Positions 17,323 to 26,818 of a stretch of 64,000 nt of DNA are shown in pieces. Origin of the DNA: Pseudomonas putida. Lineage in GTDB: Bacteria; Pseudomonadota; Gammaproteobacteria; Pseudomonadales; Pseudomonadaceae. Within the stretch, counting starts at the first letter, position 1. Each line of letters begins with the position of its first letter. Position numbers and translations under genes: made by a program. A model generated the notes under the pieces. The model did not search any database. It had not been told where the DNA came from and saw nothing but the letters and a program-made list of their open reading frames with translations. The stretch lies in contig NZ_CP113097.1 in assembly GCF_026625125.1 (NCBI RefSeq), forward strand, positions 372,001-436,000. Reading direction: 5' to 3'.

Positions 17323-18591
17323 ATGTCAGACCTGAAAACCGCCGCTCTCGAATACCACGCTCAACCTCGTCCGGGGAAACTGAGCGTCGAGCTCTCCAAG
17401 CCCACTGCCACCGCCCGTGATCTCGCCCTGGCCTACAGCCCAGGCGTTGCAGAACCGGTGCGTGAAATTGGCCGTGATCCTGAGCTGGCCTACAAATACA
17501 CTGGCAAGGGCAACCTTGTTGCAGTTATTTCTGATGGCACCGCCATCCTCGGTCTGGGTGACCTTGGCCCACTGGCTTCCAAGCCGGTCATGGAAGGCAA
17601 GGGCGTTCTGTTCAAGCGTTTCGCCGGTATCGACGTATTCGATATCGAAGTCGAGTCGGAAAGCCCGCAAGCGTTCATCGACACCGTTCGCCGCATCTCG
17701 ATCACCTTCGGTGGCATCAACCTCGAAGACATCAAGGCGCCAGAGTGCTTCGAGATCGAGCGCACCCTGATCGAGCAGTGCGACATCCCTGTGTTCCACG
17801 ATGACCAGCACGGCACCGCTATCGTTACCGCGGCCGGCATGATCAACGCCCTGGAAATCGCGGGCAAGAAGCTTGAAGACGCCAAGATCGTCTGCCTGGG
17901 GGCTGGCGCTGCCGCCATCTCTTGCATGAAGCTGCTGGTCAGCATGGGTGCCAAGGTCGAAAACATCTTCATGATCGACCGCAGCGGCGTTATCCACGCT
18001 GGCCGTGACGATCTGAACCAGTACAAGGCCCAGTTCGCTCACGCTACCGACAAGCGCACCCTGGCTGATGCACTGGACGGCGCCGATGTATTCGTTGGCC
18101 TGTCCGGCCCGAACCTGCTGAGCGCGGAAGGCCTGAAGTCGATGGCTGCCAACCCGATCGTGTTCGCCTGCTCGAACCCGGACCCGGAGATCTCGCCAGA
18201 GCTGGCTCATGCCACCCGCAGCGACGTGATCATGGCGACCGGTCGTTCCGACTACCCGAACCAAGTCAACAACGTGCTGGGCTTCCCGTTCATCTTCCGT
18301 GGTGCCCTGGACGTTCGCGCCAAGCGTATCAACGAAGAAATGAAGATCGCCGCAGCCATCGCACTGAAGGACCTGGCCAAGCTGCCGGTGCCTAAGGAAG
18401 TTTGCGAAGCCTATGGCGTGGAAGGCCTGGAGTTCGGTCGTGAGTACATCATTCCGAAGCCACTGGACGCCCGCCTGATCACCGTCGTTTCCGATGCCGT
18501 AGCCAAGGCTGCCATCGAATCCGGCGTAGCTACCCTGCCATATCCGAAGCACTACCCGCTCAACAGCGTGGACGAAGTGTTCAACGGCTGA
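17323..18591 (+). CDS. maeB: Malic enzyme (short form, oxaloacetate-decarboxylating)
   Basis: Malic enzyme converts L-malate to pyruvate and CO2 while reducing NAD(P)+. The 422-residue protein has the malic N-terminal domain (ALAYSPGVAEPVREI, KGNLVAVISDGTAILGLG, FHDDQHGTAIV) and the NAD(P)-binding domain (VCLGAGAAAISCMKLL), but lacks the phosphotransacetylase-like C-terminal domain of E. coli MaeB. I choose ATG 17323 with GCGGA 9 nt upstream. A perfect terminator follows. The cofactor cannot be fixed from motifs I can see. Confidence 0.92.
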   Translation: MSDLKTAALEYHAQPRPGKLSVELSKPTATARDLALAYSPGVAEPVREIGRDPELAYKYTGKGNLVAVISDGTAILGLGDLGPLASKPVMEGKGVLFKRFAGIDVFDIEVESESPQAFIDTVRRISITFGGINLEDIKAPECFEIERTLIEQCDIPVFHDDQHGTAIVTAAGMINALEIAGKKLEDAKIVCLGAGAAAISCMKLLVSMGAKVENIFMIDRSGVIHAGRDDLNQYKAQFAHATDKRTLADALDGADVFVGLSGPNLLSAEGLKSMAANPIVFACSNPDPEISPELAHATRSDVIMATGRSDYPNQVNNVLGFPFIFRGALDVRAKRINEEMKIAAAIALKDLAKLPVPKEVCEAYGVEGLEFGREYIIPKPLDARLITVVSDAVAKAAIESGVATLPYPKHYPLNSVDEVFNG

Positions 18592-18608
18592 AGCAAGGCG
18601 CAAAAAAG

Positions 18609-18638
18609 AACCGGCTCAAATGAGCCGGTTTTTTTTTG
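18609..18638 (+). terminator. Intrinsic terminator of maeB
   Basis: AACCGGCTCA (18609-18618) pairs perfectly with TGAGCCGGTT (18621-18630) and is followed by eight more T residues. Confidence 0.93.
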
Positions 18639-18639
18639 C

Positions 18640-18870
18640 TTCGAGCTGCAAGCTGCAAGCTGCAAGCTTCAAGCTGCAAGCTACAAGCCTGACCGCGTCA
18701 GCATTGACTGGCGCGGTGGGTCAGTCAGCCGAGAACAGCTTGCCGCTTGCCGCTTGCAGCTTGCAGCTCAAGATACAAGCTACAAGCCTGACCGCGTCAG
18801 CATTGACTGGCGCGGTGGGTCAGTCAGCCGAGAACAGCTTGCCGCTTGCCGCTTGAGGCTTGCCGCTTAA
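18640..18870. repeat. Heptamer repeat cluster between maeB and mrcA
   Basis: TGCAAGC units run from about 18646 to 18688, inverted GCTTGCC/GCTTGCA units from 18738 to 18768, then a second set of forward and inverted units up to the mrcA stop region. It resembles the argS-priA and gltB-gltD clusters and fills the whole gap between the converging genes. Confidence 0.85.
18677..18855 (+). repeat. Perfect 80-bp direct duplication inside the heptamer cluster
   Basis: 18677-18756 and 18776-18855 are identical over 80 bp (period 99 bp). Each copy carries a forward heptamer edge, a unique 45-bp centre that can itself fold (ACCGCG/CGCGGT), and an inverted GCTTGCC edge. Confidence 0.92.
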
Positions 18871-21320
18871 AACAGATCCATGGGCGCCGCTTCGTCGGCT
18901 GGGAGGGGGCTGCCCGGGGCTGCTCCGTTGCCGAGTTCGTCAACCGAGGGGGGCGAATCTTCAGCTTTGAACAGCTCGAAATAGGCGTTAGGCGTGCTCG
19001 GGGAGGCGGCGCGGCCGCTCACCGGGTCGACCCGCAGGCTGAGGATGCCTTCCGGTTCTGCAGGCGGATGGTTGGGTTTGTCCTTGAGCGCCGCGCCCAT
19101 GAAGCTCATCCAGATCGGCAGTGCAGCCGTCCCGCCATATTCGCGGCGGCCCAGGGTTTCCGGCTGGTCGAAACCTACCCACACGGTAGTGACGTAATCG
19201 GCATTGTAGCCAGAGAACCAGGCATCCTTGGACTCGTTGGTGGTGCCGGTCTTGCCCGCCAGGTCCGTACGGCCCAAGGCCAGGGCACGGCGCCCGGTGC
19301 CGCGTTTGATTACGTCCTGCAGCATGCTGGTCAGGATATAGGTGGTACGGCCATCGATGATCTGCTCGGCGGTTACCGGCACTTGTGGAGCAGGGGCCGG
19401 CTGGTTCGCAGCCGACTGCCCCTCACCTGGCAGCGACGCCGTGCTGATCGGTTGCTCTGGTGCAGCGAGGCCCGCATCGTCCTCGGCGCCCTGCGGCACG
19501 CGCGCAGGGTTGGCGGTGAACAGCGTCTCACCGTTGCGGCTCTCGATGCGCTCGATCAGGTACGGGTTGATCTTGTAACCACCGTTGGCGAAGGTGCTCC
19601 AGCCGGTGGCGATTTCCATCGGCGTCAGGGTCGCGGTGCCCAATGCCAGCGAAAGGTTGGGCGGCAAGTCCTGCTTGTTGAAGCCGAACTTGGTGATGTA
19701 GTCGATGGTGCGGCCTACGCCCATGGCCTGCAGCAGGCGGATCGATACCAGGTTGCGCGACTTGTACAGCGCTTCGCGCATACGAATCGGGCCGAGGAAG
19801 GTGTTGGTGTCATTCTTGGGCCGCCATTCCTTGTCCAGGGATTCGTCGACGAACACGATCGGCGCGTCGTTGACCAAGCTGGAGGCGGTATACCCGCTGT
19901 CCAGTGCCGCACTATAGATGAAGGGCTTGAAGCTCGAACCGGGCTGGCGCTTGGCCTGCATGGCGCGGTTGTAGTTGCTCTGCTCGAACGAGAAGCCGCC
20001 AACCAGTGCACGAATGGCGCCGTTGTAAGGGTCCAGCGTGATCAGCGCGCTCTGCGCTGCCGGCACCTGGCTGAATTTGAGTGTGCCGTCGTCCAGGCGC
20101 TGCACGCGTATCAGGTCGCCGACCTGGGCCACATCCGCCGGCGATTGTGGCGCCCGGCCCTGAGCATTGCTATTGATGAACGGCCGCGCCCACTTCATGG
20201 TGTCCCAGGCGATGTCTTCTTCCTTGCCGCCACGGGTCAGCACCTTCAGGCCACTCTTCTCGACCTGGGTGACGATGGCCGGTTCCAGCCCGCCCAAGGT
20301 GCGCTGCTTGTTCAATTCCTGCAGCCAGGCAGCCTGGCCTTTGCCCGGGAAGCGCGATTCAGGGCCGCGGTAGCCGTGGCGCTCATCATAATCGGACAGG
20401 CCACCGTGAACGGCCTTGTTGGCCATTTCCTGCATGTCGCTCGGCACGGTGGTGGTGACGCGGAAGCCCTCGGTATACGCCTCGCTGCCATAGCGGCCGA
20501 CCATTTCAGCCCGGGCCATCTCGGCGATGTAGGGCGCATTCACCTCTGGTGCCGATACGTGGTAGCTGGCGTTGAGCGGTTCGGCCAGGGCGGCCTGGTA
20601 GCTCGCCTCGTCGATCTTGCCGAGCTTGTACATGCGGCCCAGGATCCAGTCGCGGCGCTCTTTTGCGCGCGCCGGGTTGGCCAGAGGGTTGAAGCGCGAC
20701 GGCGCCTTGGGCAGGCCAGCGATCATCGCCATCTGCGCCAGGCTCACGTCACGGATCGACTTGCCATAGTAAACCTGTGCGGCAGCGTCGATGCCGTAGG
20801 CGCGGTTGCCCAGGTAGATCTTGTTCACGTACAGCTCAAGGATCTCGTCCTTGGTCAGTTCGCGCTCGATCTGCAGGGCCAGCAGAATCTCGTTGGTCTT
20901 GCGCGAGAAGCTGCGCTCGCTGGTGAGGAAGTAGTTCTTCGCCACCTGCATGGTAATTGTGCTGCCGCCGGTCTGTATGTGACCGGTTTTCACCAGTTGG
21001 GTCGCGGCGCGCATCAGGCTGCCCGGGTCGACGCCGTAGTGATTGAGGAAATTGTCGTCCTCGGCTGACAGAAGCGCCTGTATGAATTGCGGGGGAATGT
21101 CCGCGAAGCGGATGGGCGAGCGGCGCATTTCGCCAAATTCAGCGATCAGCTTGCCATCGCTGCTGTACACCCTCAGGGGTATCTGCAACTGGATGCTTCT
21201 GAGCGAATCGACCGACGGCAGGTTGGGGCTAAGATACAGAAACGCACCGCTCACACCGAGTACGAGCGCGCAGATGACTGCGACGAAAGACCACCAGAAG
21301 AACTTCAGCAGGCGTATCAA
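18867..21320 (-). CDS. mrcA: PBP1A, bifunctional peptidoglycan synthase
   Basis: Class A penicillin-binding protein (PonA/MrcA) that polymerises glycan strands and cross-links peptides in the periplasm. It has one N-terminal membrane anchor (LLKFFWWSFVAVICALVLG), a GT51 domain with the catalytic Glu in LLSAEDDNFLNHYGVD, an OB-like insert, and a transpeptidase domain with SxxK (QPGSSFKPF), SxN (SRN) and KTG (LAGKTGTTNES). With the TTG start at 21320 it has 817 residues, the Pseudomonas norm; an upstream ATG at 21449 lies behind the -10 box at 21387-21392 and so is unlikely. Confidence 0.93.
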   Translation of the reverse strand: MIRLLKFFWWSFVAVICALVLGVSGAFLYLSPNLPSVDSLRSIQLQIPLRVYSSDGKLIAEFGEMRRSPIRFADIPPQFIQALLSAEDDNFLNHYGVDPGSLMRAATQLVKTGHIQTGGSTITMQVAKNYFLTSERSFSRKTNEILLALQIERELTKDEILELYVNKIYLGNRAYGIDAAAQVYYGKSIRDVSLAQMAMIAGLPKAPSRFNPLANPARAKERRDWILGRMYKLGKIDEASYQAALAEPLNASYHVSAPEVNAPYIAEMARAEMVGRYGSEAYTEGFRVTTTVPSDMQEMANKAVHGGLSDYDERHGYRGPESRFPGKGQAAWLQELNKQRTLGGLEPAIVTQVEKSGLKVLTRGGKEEDIAWDTMKWARPFINSNAQGRAPQSPADVAQVGDLIRVQRLDDGTLKFSQVPAAQSALITLDPYNGAIRALVGGFSFEQSNYNRAMQAKRQPGSSFKPFIYSAALDSGYTASSLVNDAPIVFVDESLDKEWRPKNDTNTFLGPIRMREALYKSRNLVSIRLLQAMGVGRTIDYITKFGFNKQDLPPNLSLALGTATLTPMEIATGWSTFANGGYKINPYLIERIESRNGETLFTANPARVPQGAEDDAGLAAPEQPISTASLPGEGQSAANQPAPAPQVPVTAEQIIDGRTTYILTSMLQDVIKRGTGRRALALGRTDLAGKTGTTNESKDAWFSGYNADYVTTVWVGFDQPETLGRREYGGTAALPIWMSFMGAALKDKPNHPPAEPEGILSLRVDPVSGRAASPSTPNAYFELFKAEDSPPSVDELGNGAAPGSPLPADEAAPMDLF

Positions 21321-21386
21321 GGCTTTTGGGTGTCCAGGTTGAGGGGTGAGTTGCGCACGGAGCCGGCGGACGAAAAAACGCTGGGC

Positions 21387-21392
21387 ATTATA
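21387..21392 (-). promoter_or_regulatory. Candidate -10 box of mrcA
   Basis: A consensus TATAAT on the minus strand, about 65 nt before the TTG start. The -35 region is weak (around CACCCG). Its position argues against translation beginning at ATG 21449. Confidence 0.45.
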
Positions 21393-21498
21393 AGCATTTT
21401 TCGCCTCGCCGGGTGACCGGCCGGGCAGCCCGCTGCACCGTCTGGCCATCGAGCCTGGGTGCTGGTGCGGGTTTCAGGGCTGACACAGAGGAGCAGCG

Positions 21499-22347
21499 AT
21501 GCTTGGACGCATGGGCAAGGATGCCGGTTCACTGTTGGGGGTTGAAATCGCCGCCGATTCGGTTCGGCTTGTACAACTGCAACGCAGAAAAGGGCGCTGC
21601 GAGCGTCTTGCCTGGGAGGCCGAGCCGTTCGAGCCCGCAGGTGCTGGTGAGTGGTGGCAGGTGCCCGATCGCGTAGTGGCGGCGCTGCATCGCGCTTGCC
21701 GGCGCAGTGGCAGCCGCCAGCGGCGGGCCGCAGTGGCGCTGCCTGCCTCGCAGGTGATCTGCAAGTTGTGCCAGCTACCGGCCGACCAGCCGGTGGCCGA
21801 GATGGAGGCGCAACTCTTGGCTGATGCGGACAGGTTGTTTCCTTTTCCGCTGGAAGAGTTGGTGATGGACTTCCAGGTTTTGGGGCCTTCCTGTGGTCAG
21901 GCTGACGCGCGTGATGTTCTGGTGGTGGCTTGCCGGCAGACCGTGCTGCAGCCGTTGGAAGCGCTGTTCGACGAGGCCGGCCTGCTGCTGGAGGTCGTGG
22001 AGGTCGACAGCATCGCCTTGTGGCGAATGATGCCGCAACCGCGTGCAGACGGCTCCGCGCTGCTGCGCCTCGAACCTGGTAGCGCTACGCTGCATGGCTG
22101 GTCTGAAGGTGTGTTGCCGCAGCGGCGCGAAGTGCCCTTGGCCCGGCTGGATGAACTGTTTGTCGATAACCCGCAGGTGCAGGACCTGCTTCTGACTGGA
22201 AGCCTGCTGCTTGAGCAAGGTCGGCTCGATCAGTTGTGCAGCCAGTTGAATAGGCCTTGCCGGCCATTGCCGCAGGTGGCTGGCCTTGCATGCCACGACG
22301 GCGACATGGCACTGGCGACTGCCCTGGCGCTGGGGGCTTTGCGCTGA
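21499..22347 (+). CDS. pilM: PilM-like actin-fold assembly protein (short form)
   Basis: PilM is the cytoplasmic actin-like member of the type IV pilus alignment complex and binds the N terminus of PilN. The 282-residue product has the family start GSLLGVEIAADSVRLVQL and ALPASQVICKLCQLP, but is about 70 residues shorter than P. aeruginosa PilM and closer in size to E. coli HofM. GAGGAG precedes the ATG. It is divergent from mrcA, the classic arrangement, and overlaps pilN by one base. Confidence 0.85.
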   Translation: MLGRMGKDAGSLLGVEIAADSVRLVQLQRRKGRCERLAWEAEPFEPAGAGEWWQVPDRVVAALHRACRRSGSRQRRAAVALPASQVICKLCQLPADQPVAEMEAQLLADADRLFPFPLEELVMDFQVLGPSCGQADARDVLVVACRQTVLQPLEALFDEAGLLLEVVEVDSIALWRMMPQPRADGSALLRLEPGSATLHGWSEGVLPQRREVPLARLDELFVDNPQVQDLLLTGSLLLEQGRLDQLCSQLNRPCRPLPQVAGLACHDGDMALATALALGALR

Positions 22348-22883
22348 TGCTGCGTATCAATCTTCTGCCCTGGCGCGAGCAGCAGCGCCAGGCAGCACTT
22401 CGCCGCTTTCAATTCAGGCTGATTGGCGGCGTGGTGCTGGCGCTTTGTGTGGTGTTGTTGATGGACCAGCTGGCACGCCAGCGCGCGCAGCATCAGTTGG
22501 CTGCCAACCTGGGCCGGCAGGCCGCCATCGCTGGTCTCGATACGCAGTTGCAGCAGCTTGACGTCATTCACCAGGCCCTCGACGCAGCACAGGCCCAAAC
22601 CGCTCTGCTGGACGCTCTGTTCGCTGATCGAGGGTATCTGACGGCGCTGTTCAGCGCGCTGGAGCGGGCATTACCCGAGGGCGTTCAGGTGGTCGAACTG
22701 AAGGTCGAGGGTGAGCGGTTGCACGTGGTCGGGCTGGCTGCGTCCAGTGCTGTGATAGCGCAATTGATGCGCGATCTCGGGCGCTCCGGGGTATTGCTCG
22801 ACCTGGAGCTGAAGCGGATCGAGAGCTTGCCTGCTGGCGAGAAGTTTTTGCTGCAGGCGCGGATGTCGGCCTCTTGGTCGTGA
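22347..22883 (+). CDS. pilN: PilN-like inner-membrane assembly protein
   Basis: A 178-residue bitopic protein. It begins MLRINLLPWREQQRQ, which carries the INLLPWR motif that docks into PilM, followed by one membrane helix at about residues 24-40, a coiled-coil and a small periplasmic ferredoxin-like domain. The ATG overlaps the pilM stop by one base (TGATG), and the next gene starts with a 4-nt GTGA overlap, so translation is coupled through pilM-N-O. Confidence 0.87.
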   Translation: MLRINLLPWREQQRQAALRRFQFRLIGGVVLALCVVLLMDQLARQRAQHQLAANLGRQAAIAGLDTQLQQLDVIHQALDAAQAQTALLDALFADRGYLTALFSALERALPEGVQVVELKVEGERLHVVGLAASSAVIAQLMRDLGRSGVLLDLELKRIESLPAGEKFLLQARMSASWS

Positions 22884-23896
22884 AACTGCGCACCCGTCTG
22901 GACTGGCAGGCGCTCGTGGCGCGCTCGCGCCTGTTCCGGTGTGCCCTGCCGATAGCTGCGGGGTGCCTGGTCGTTGCGGCAGGCTGCCTGATGCGTTGGC
23001 CGGAATGGCGGCAACTGCAGCACACAGCGCAGGCAAACCAAAAGGCCCTTGATGACAAGCACCAGGCCAAGGCCGCCCAGGTATCGGCTCGTGTGCATGC
23101 TCCGCAAGCGCTGAGCGACGCCCAGCGGCACTTGGACGATATGCGATGGCGGCTGGCGGCCGGCGGCGAAATCAGCGATCTGCTCGACCAATTGGCCGCA
23201 TCGGGGCATGTGCATGGGCTGCATTTCGAGCGGCTTGAGGTACTGGATGAGCAGAATCAGCCAGGTTTTGGCCGAACACCGCTGGATGTGCAGGTCGTGG
23301 GGCGTTACGCGGCACTGCGAATGTGGCTCGATGATTGGCTTGGGCAGGTTCGCCTGCTGCGTGCCGGTGATATGCATCTGGCCAGTGCTCATGGCAGGCC
23401 GGGCGTGTTGAGGTTAAGGCTGCGTGTCGACGCCTTCCACGCCGATGGGGCGGTGGCAGAGCCGGAATCACTGGCTTGGCTGCCTGCGCGTGATCAGGTC
23501 AGGCCAGCTGTGGCCGACCCCTTTTCAAGCTGGTCGGGCCGCGCTGTCAGGCAAGGGCTCGCCAACATACCGCTCGCTCAGCTGGAAATGGTCGGCAGCT
23601 TGTCCCGAGGCATGCAGCACGAGGCTCTGCTGTTGTCTGCAGGGCGGCTCTATCGCGTGCGTTCCGGTGACCGGCTGGGGCGCGATGAGGGGGTGGTGGT
23701 GCGCGTGGACGCGCAACAGGTCGAGGTGTGCGAACGGTTGTTCGTGGGGGGCATTTGGCGCGAGCGCACCACAGTGCTGACACTCAGGAAGGGCGTGGAC
23801 AGGGAGATCACGCGGGACAATGAACGGGATGATGAAGTGGCTGGTGGCGGCCTTGCTGCCGATGCCTTCGCTGGCAGCGACGCCTTATCAGGGTGA
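22880..23896 (+). CDS. PilO-PilP fusion protein
   Basis: A single 338-residue frame holds both partners that are normally separate. Residues 1-190 are PilO-like: short cytoplasmic tail, membrane helix at about 21-37, coiled-coil, and a ferredoxin-like fold. Residues 213-302 are PilP-like: DPFSSW, then LANIPLAQLEMVGSL, GRLYRVRSGDRLG and IWRERTTVLTL. The PilP part has no signal peptide or lipobox, so it would be held in the membrane by the PilO helix. The last 26 codons overlap pilQ in another frame. I start at GTG 22880, overlapping pilN by 4 nt. Confidence 0.82.
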   Translation: MKLRTRLDWQALVARSRLFRCALPIAAGCLVVAAGCLMRWPEWRQLQHTAQANQKALDDKHQAKAAQVSARVHAPQALSDAQRHLDDMRWRLAAGGEISDLLDQLAASGHVHGLHFERLEVLDEQNQPGFGRTPLDVQVVGRYAALRMWLDDWLGQVRLLRAGDMHLASAHGRPGVLRLRLRVDAFHADGAVAEPESLAWLPARDQVRPAVADPFSSWSGRAVRQGLANIPLAQLEMVGSLSRGMQHEALLLSAGRLYRVRSGDRLGRDEGVVVRVDAQQVEVCERLFVGGIWRERTTVLTLRKGVDREITRDNERDDEVAGGGLAADAFAGSDALSG

Positions 23897-25088
23897 ACCG
23901 GTTTCGCTGAACTTCCAGGACGTGGAAGTGCGCCTTGTGTTGCAGGTGCTGGCCGATTATGCCGGCATCAACCTGGTCGCCAGCGACACGGTGCAGGGCA
24001 GTATCACCTTGCGTCTGCAGGATGTTCCGTGGGATCAGGCGCTGGAATTGGTGCTGCGCAGCAAGGGGCTGGCCCGGCGGGAAGAAGGCAAGGTACTGGT
24101 GGTGGCGCCAGCGGCTGAGCTGGCCGAACAGGCGCTGGGGGCGCGTATGGGGTTGGAGTTGGAGGCCCAGTCGCAGCCGTTGCGCCGGGAGTTGCTGCCG
24201 ATACAACACGCCGCGGCCCCAGAACTTGCCGAGTTGCTGCTGGCTACGTTGGCCGATGACGGCATTCTGACTGGGCGCGGTAGTTTGCATGTGGATGTGC
24301 GCACCAATACGCTGGTCGCTCACCAGCCTGAGGGCCGGCTTGCCGAGTTGCGCCAGTTGGTTGCGCAGCTGGATGTGCCTGTACGGCAGGTCGAGATCGA
24401 GGCCCGCATCGTGGAGGCCAATGTCGATTACGAGCACAGCCTTGGGGTGCGCTGGGGCCCGCGTCTCTATGGCGAAGCCCCTGCGTTGGGCGCGGACGTA
24501 TTTGTCGATCTTGGGGTGGAGCGGGCCGGTTCCAGCATCGGCTTGGGCGTATTGCGCGGGGGCGTGCTGCTGGACCTTGAACTCAGCGCCATGGAGAAGA
24601 CCGGTAATGGCGAAATCATCTCCCAGCCCAAGGTGGTAACGGCCAATAACGAGACTGCCCGTATCCTCAAAGGCACAGAAGTCCCTTACCAGGAGACCTC
24701 TAAGAGTGGCGCTACGTCGGTTGCATTCCGCGAGGCGTCGCTGTCGCTGGAGGTCACGCCGCAGATTACGCCGGACGGCAAGGTGATCATGACGGTCAAG
24801 GTGACCAAGGACGAGCCTGATTTCGTCAATGCCTTGAACGATGTGCCGCCGATCCGCAAGAACGAGGTCAATGCCAAGGTCCGGGTAGCGGATGGGGAAA
24901 CCATCGTCATTGGCGGTGTGTACTCGACCACGCAAAACAATGTGGTCGACAAGGTGCCATTTTTCGGCGATCTGCCGTATGTTGGGCGGCTGTTTCGACG
25001 CGATGTATTACAAGAGAAAAAATCCGAGCTGCTGGTCTTCCTGACTCCGCGTATCATGAGTGACCAGGCGATTGCTGTGAGTCGTTGA
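23820..25088 (+). CDS. pilQ: PilQ/HofQ-type secretin (short)
   Basis: Outer-membrane secretin through which pili or DNA pass. The 422-residue product has a signal peptide ([19 protein letters not shown]), an STN/N0 domain ([20 protein letters not shown]), an N1/KH domain ([17 protein letters not shown]) and the secretin barrel with [20 protein letters not shown] and [10 protein letters not shown]. The N-terminal AMIN domains of long PilQ (over 700 residues) are absent, so the size matches E. coli HofQ. It overlaps the upstream fusion gene by 77 bp and ends 4 bp before aroK. Confidence 0.88.
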   Translation: MNGMMKWLVAALLPMPSLAATPYQGEPVSLNFQDVEVRLVLQVLADYAGINLVASDTVQGSITLRLQDVPWDQALELVLRSKGLARREEGKVLVVAPAAELAEQALGARMGLELEAQSQPLRRELLPIQHAAAPELAELLLATLADDGILTGRGSLHVDVRTNTLVAHQPEGRLAELRQLVAQLDVPVRQVEIEARIVEANVDYEHSLGVRWGPRLYGEAPALGADVFVDLGVERAGSSIGLGVLRGGVLLDLELSAMEKTGNGEIISQPKVVTANNETARILKGTEVPYQETSKSGATSVAFREASLSLEVTPQITPDGKVIMTVKVTKDEPDFVNALNDVPPIRKNEVNAKVRVADGETIVIGGVYSTTQNNVVDKVPFFGDLPYVGRLFRRDVLQEKKSELLVFLTPRIMSDQAIAVSR

Positions 25089-25092
25089 TTCT

Positions 25093-25611
25093 GTGCGAAA
25101 TTTGATACTTGTAGGGCCCATGGGCGCTGGAAAAAGCACCATCGGGCGCCTGTTGGCCAAAGAGCTGCGCCTGCTGTTCAAAGATTCCGACAAGGAAATC
25201 GAACTGCGAACCGGCGCCAATATCCCGTGGATCTTCGACAAAGAAGGCGAGCCGGGTTTCCGTGACCGTGAGCAGGCGATGATCGCCGAGCTCTGCGCGC
25301 TCGATGGCGTGGTCGTGGCGACCGGCGGCGGTGCGGTCATGCGCGAGGCCAACCGCCACGCGCTGCACCATGGCGGCCGGGTGATCTACCTGCATGCCTC
25401 GGTGGAGCAGCAAGTGGGGCGTACTGCGCGCGATCGCAATCGGCCATTGCTGCGTACCGCCAATCCGGAGGCGACCTTGCGTAACCTGCTCGAGGCGCGC
25501 GACCCGCTGTACCGTGAGATCGCCGACATCGTGGTGGAAACCGACGAACGGCCGCCGCGCATGGTCGTACTGGATATTCTCGAACGCTTGCAGCAATTGC
25601 CGCCCCGGTAG
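25093..25611 (+). CDS. aroK: AroK, shikimate kinase
   Basis: AroK phosphorylates shikimate at the 3-hydroxyl in the pathway to chorismate. The 172-residue P-loop kinase has [17 protein letters not shown], the shikimate-binding [16 protein letters not shown], the GGGAV motif ([11 protein letters not shown]) and the lid region DRNRPLL. Translation begins at GTG 25093, 4 bp after pilQ. The pilQ-aroK-aroB order is conserved widely in gammaproteobacteria. Confidence 0.95.
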   Translation: MRNLILVGPMGAGKSTIGRLLAKELRLLFKDSDKEIELRTGANIPWIFDKEGEPGFRDREQAMIAELCALDGVVVATGGGAVMREANRHALHHGGRVIYLHASVEQQVGRTARDRNRPLLRTANPEATLRNLLEARDPLYREIADIVVETDERPPRMVVLDILERLQQLPPR

Positions 25612-25705
25612 GCCGGGACTATTCTCGGCCAGGGCCGAGGTGAGGTTCAACGTTACCGCGTGGGTCGCTCAGCCGGCGCCGCGCCCAAGTACATTGTGGG
25701 GATAC

Positions 25706-26803
25706 ATGCAGACACTTAAGGTCGACCTGGGCGAGCGTAGCTACCCGATCTACATTGGCGAAGGCCTGCTTGACCAGCCAGAACTGCTGGCGCCGCATAT
25801 TGCCGGCCGGCAGGTTGCCATCGTTTCCAACGAGACCGTCGCGCCCCTGTATCTCGAACGTCTGAGCAAGACGCTGGGTGCCTATTCGGTGCTGCCAGTG
25901 ATTCTTCCGGATGGCGAAGCCCACAAGAACTGGGAAACCCTGCAGTTGATCTTCGACGGCCTGCTGCGCGCCCGGCACGACCGCCGCACCACGGTGGTGG
26001 CGCTCGGTGGTGGCGTTATCGGCGACATGGCCGGCTTCGCTGCCGCGTGCTATCAGCGTGGCGTCGATTTCATCCAGGTCCCCACCACCCTGCTTTCCCA
26101 GGTCGACTCCTCTGTTGGAGGCAAGACCGGCATCAACCACCCGCTGGGCAAGAACATGGTAGGTGCGTTCTATCAGCCCAATGCCGTGCTGATCGACACC
26201 GCCACCCTCAAGACCCTGCCCGAGCGCGAGCTGTCGGCGGGCCTTGCCGAAGTGATCAAGTACGGGCTGATCTGCGACAAGCCCTTCCTCGGTTGGCTCG
26301 AAGACAATATCAAGGCCTTGCGCGCCCTTGAACCTGCGGCGCTGACCGAAGCGATCCAGCGCTCATGTGCAGCCAAGGCCGCCGTGGTCGGGGCTGATGA
26401 ACGTGAGTCCGGTGTGCGCGCGACGCTCAACCTGGGGCATACCTTCGGGCATGCCATCGAAACGCACATGGGCTACGGTGTCTGGTTGCACGGCGAAGCC
26501 GTGGCAGCGGGCACGGTGATGGCTCTGGAGATGTCGATGCGCCTGGGCTGGATCGACCAGTCCGAGCGCGATCGCGCAATCCGCCTGCTGCAGGATGCAG
26601 GTTTGCCGGTGGTGCCACCACAGGAAATGACCCCGGCGCATTTCATGGAGCATATGGCGGTCGACAAGAAGGTGATCGATGGGCGTTTGCGTCTGGTGCT
26701 CCTGCGCCAGATGGGCGAAGCCGTGGTGACCGACGACTATCCGAAAGAGGTTCTTCAGGCCACGCTGTCGGCGGATTACCGCGCGATCGTGGCCCAGCTT
26801 TGA
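25706..26803 (+). CDS. aroB: AroB, 3-dehydroquinate synthase
   Basis: AroB cyclises DAHP to 3-dehydroquinate using NAD+ and a divalent metal. The 365-residue product begins [20 protein letters not shown] and has [36 protein letters not shown], and the metal-ligand histidines in [12 protein letters not shown] and [10 protein letters not shown]. The frame is open far upstream but ATG 25706 is the family start. Aromatic precursors from aroK/aroB would also feed the aryl starter of the cluster further right. Confidence 0.96.
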   Translation: MQTLKVDLGERSYPIYIGEGLLDQPELLAPHIAGRQVAIVSNETVAPLYLERLSKTLGAYSVLPVILPDGEAHKNWETLQLIFDGLLRARHDRRTTVVALGGGVIGDMAGFAAACYQRGVDFIQVPTTLLSQVDSSVGGKTGINHPLGKNMVGAFYQPNAVLIDTATLKTLPERELSAGLAEVIKYGLICDKPFLGWLEDNIKALRALEPAALTEAIQRSCAAKAAVVGADERESGVRATLNLGHTFGHAIETHMGYGVWLHGEAVAAGTVMALEMSMRLGWIDQSERDRAIRLLQDAGLPVVPPQEMTPAHFMEHMAVDKKVIDGRLRLVLLRQMGEAVVTDDYPKEVLQATLSADYRAIVAQL

Positions 26804-26818
26804 GGTTGTGACAGCGCA

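Noticed and set aside
18620..18856. A 78-codon frame across the repeat cluster with an internally repeated peptide
   Set aside because: The repeat in the peptide is just the 80-bp DNA duplication; there is no ribosome site and no conserved sequence.
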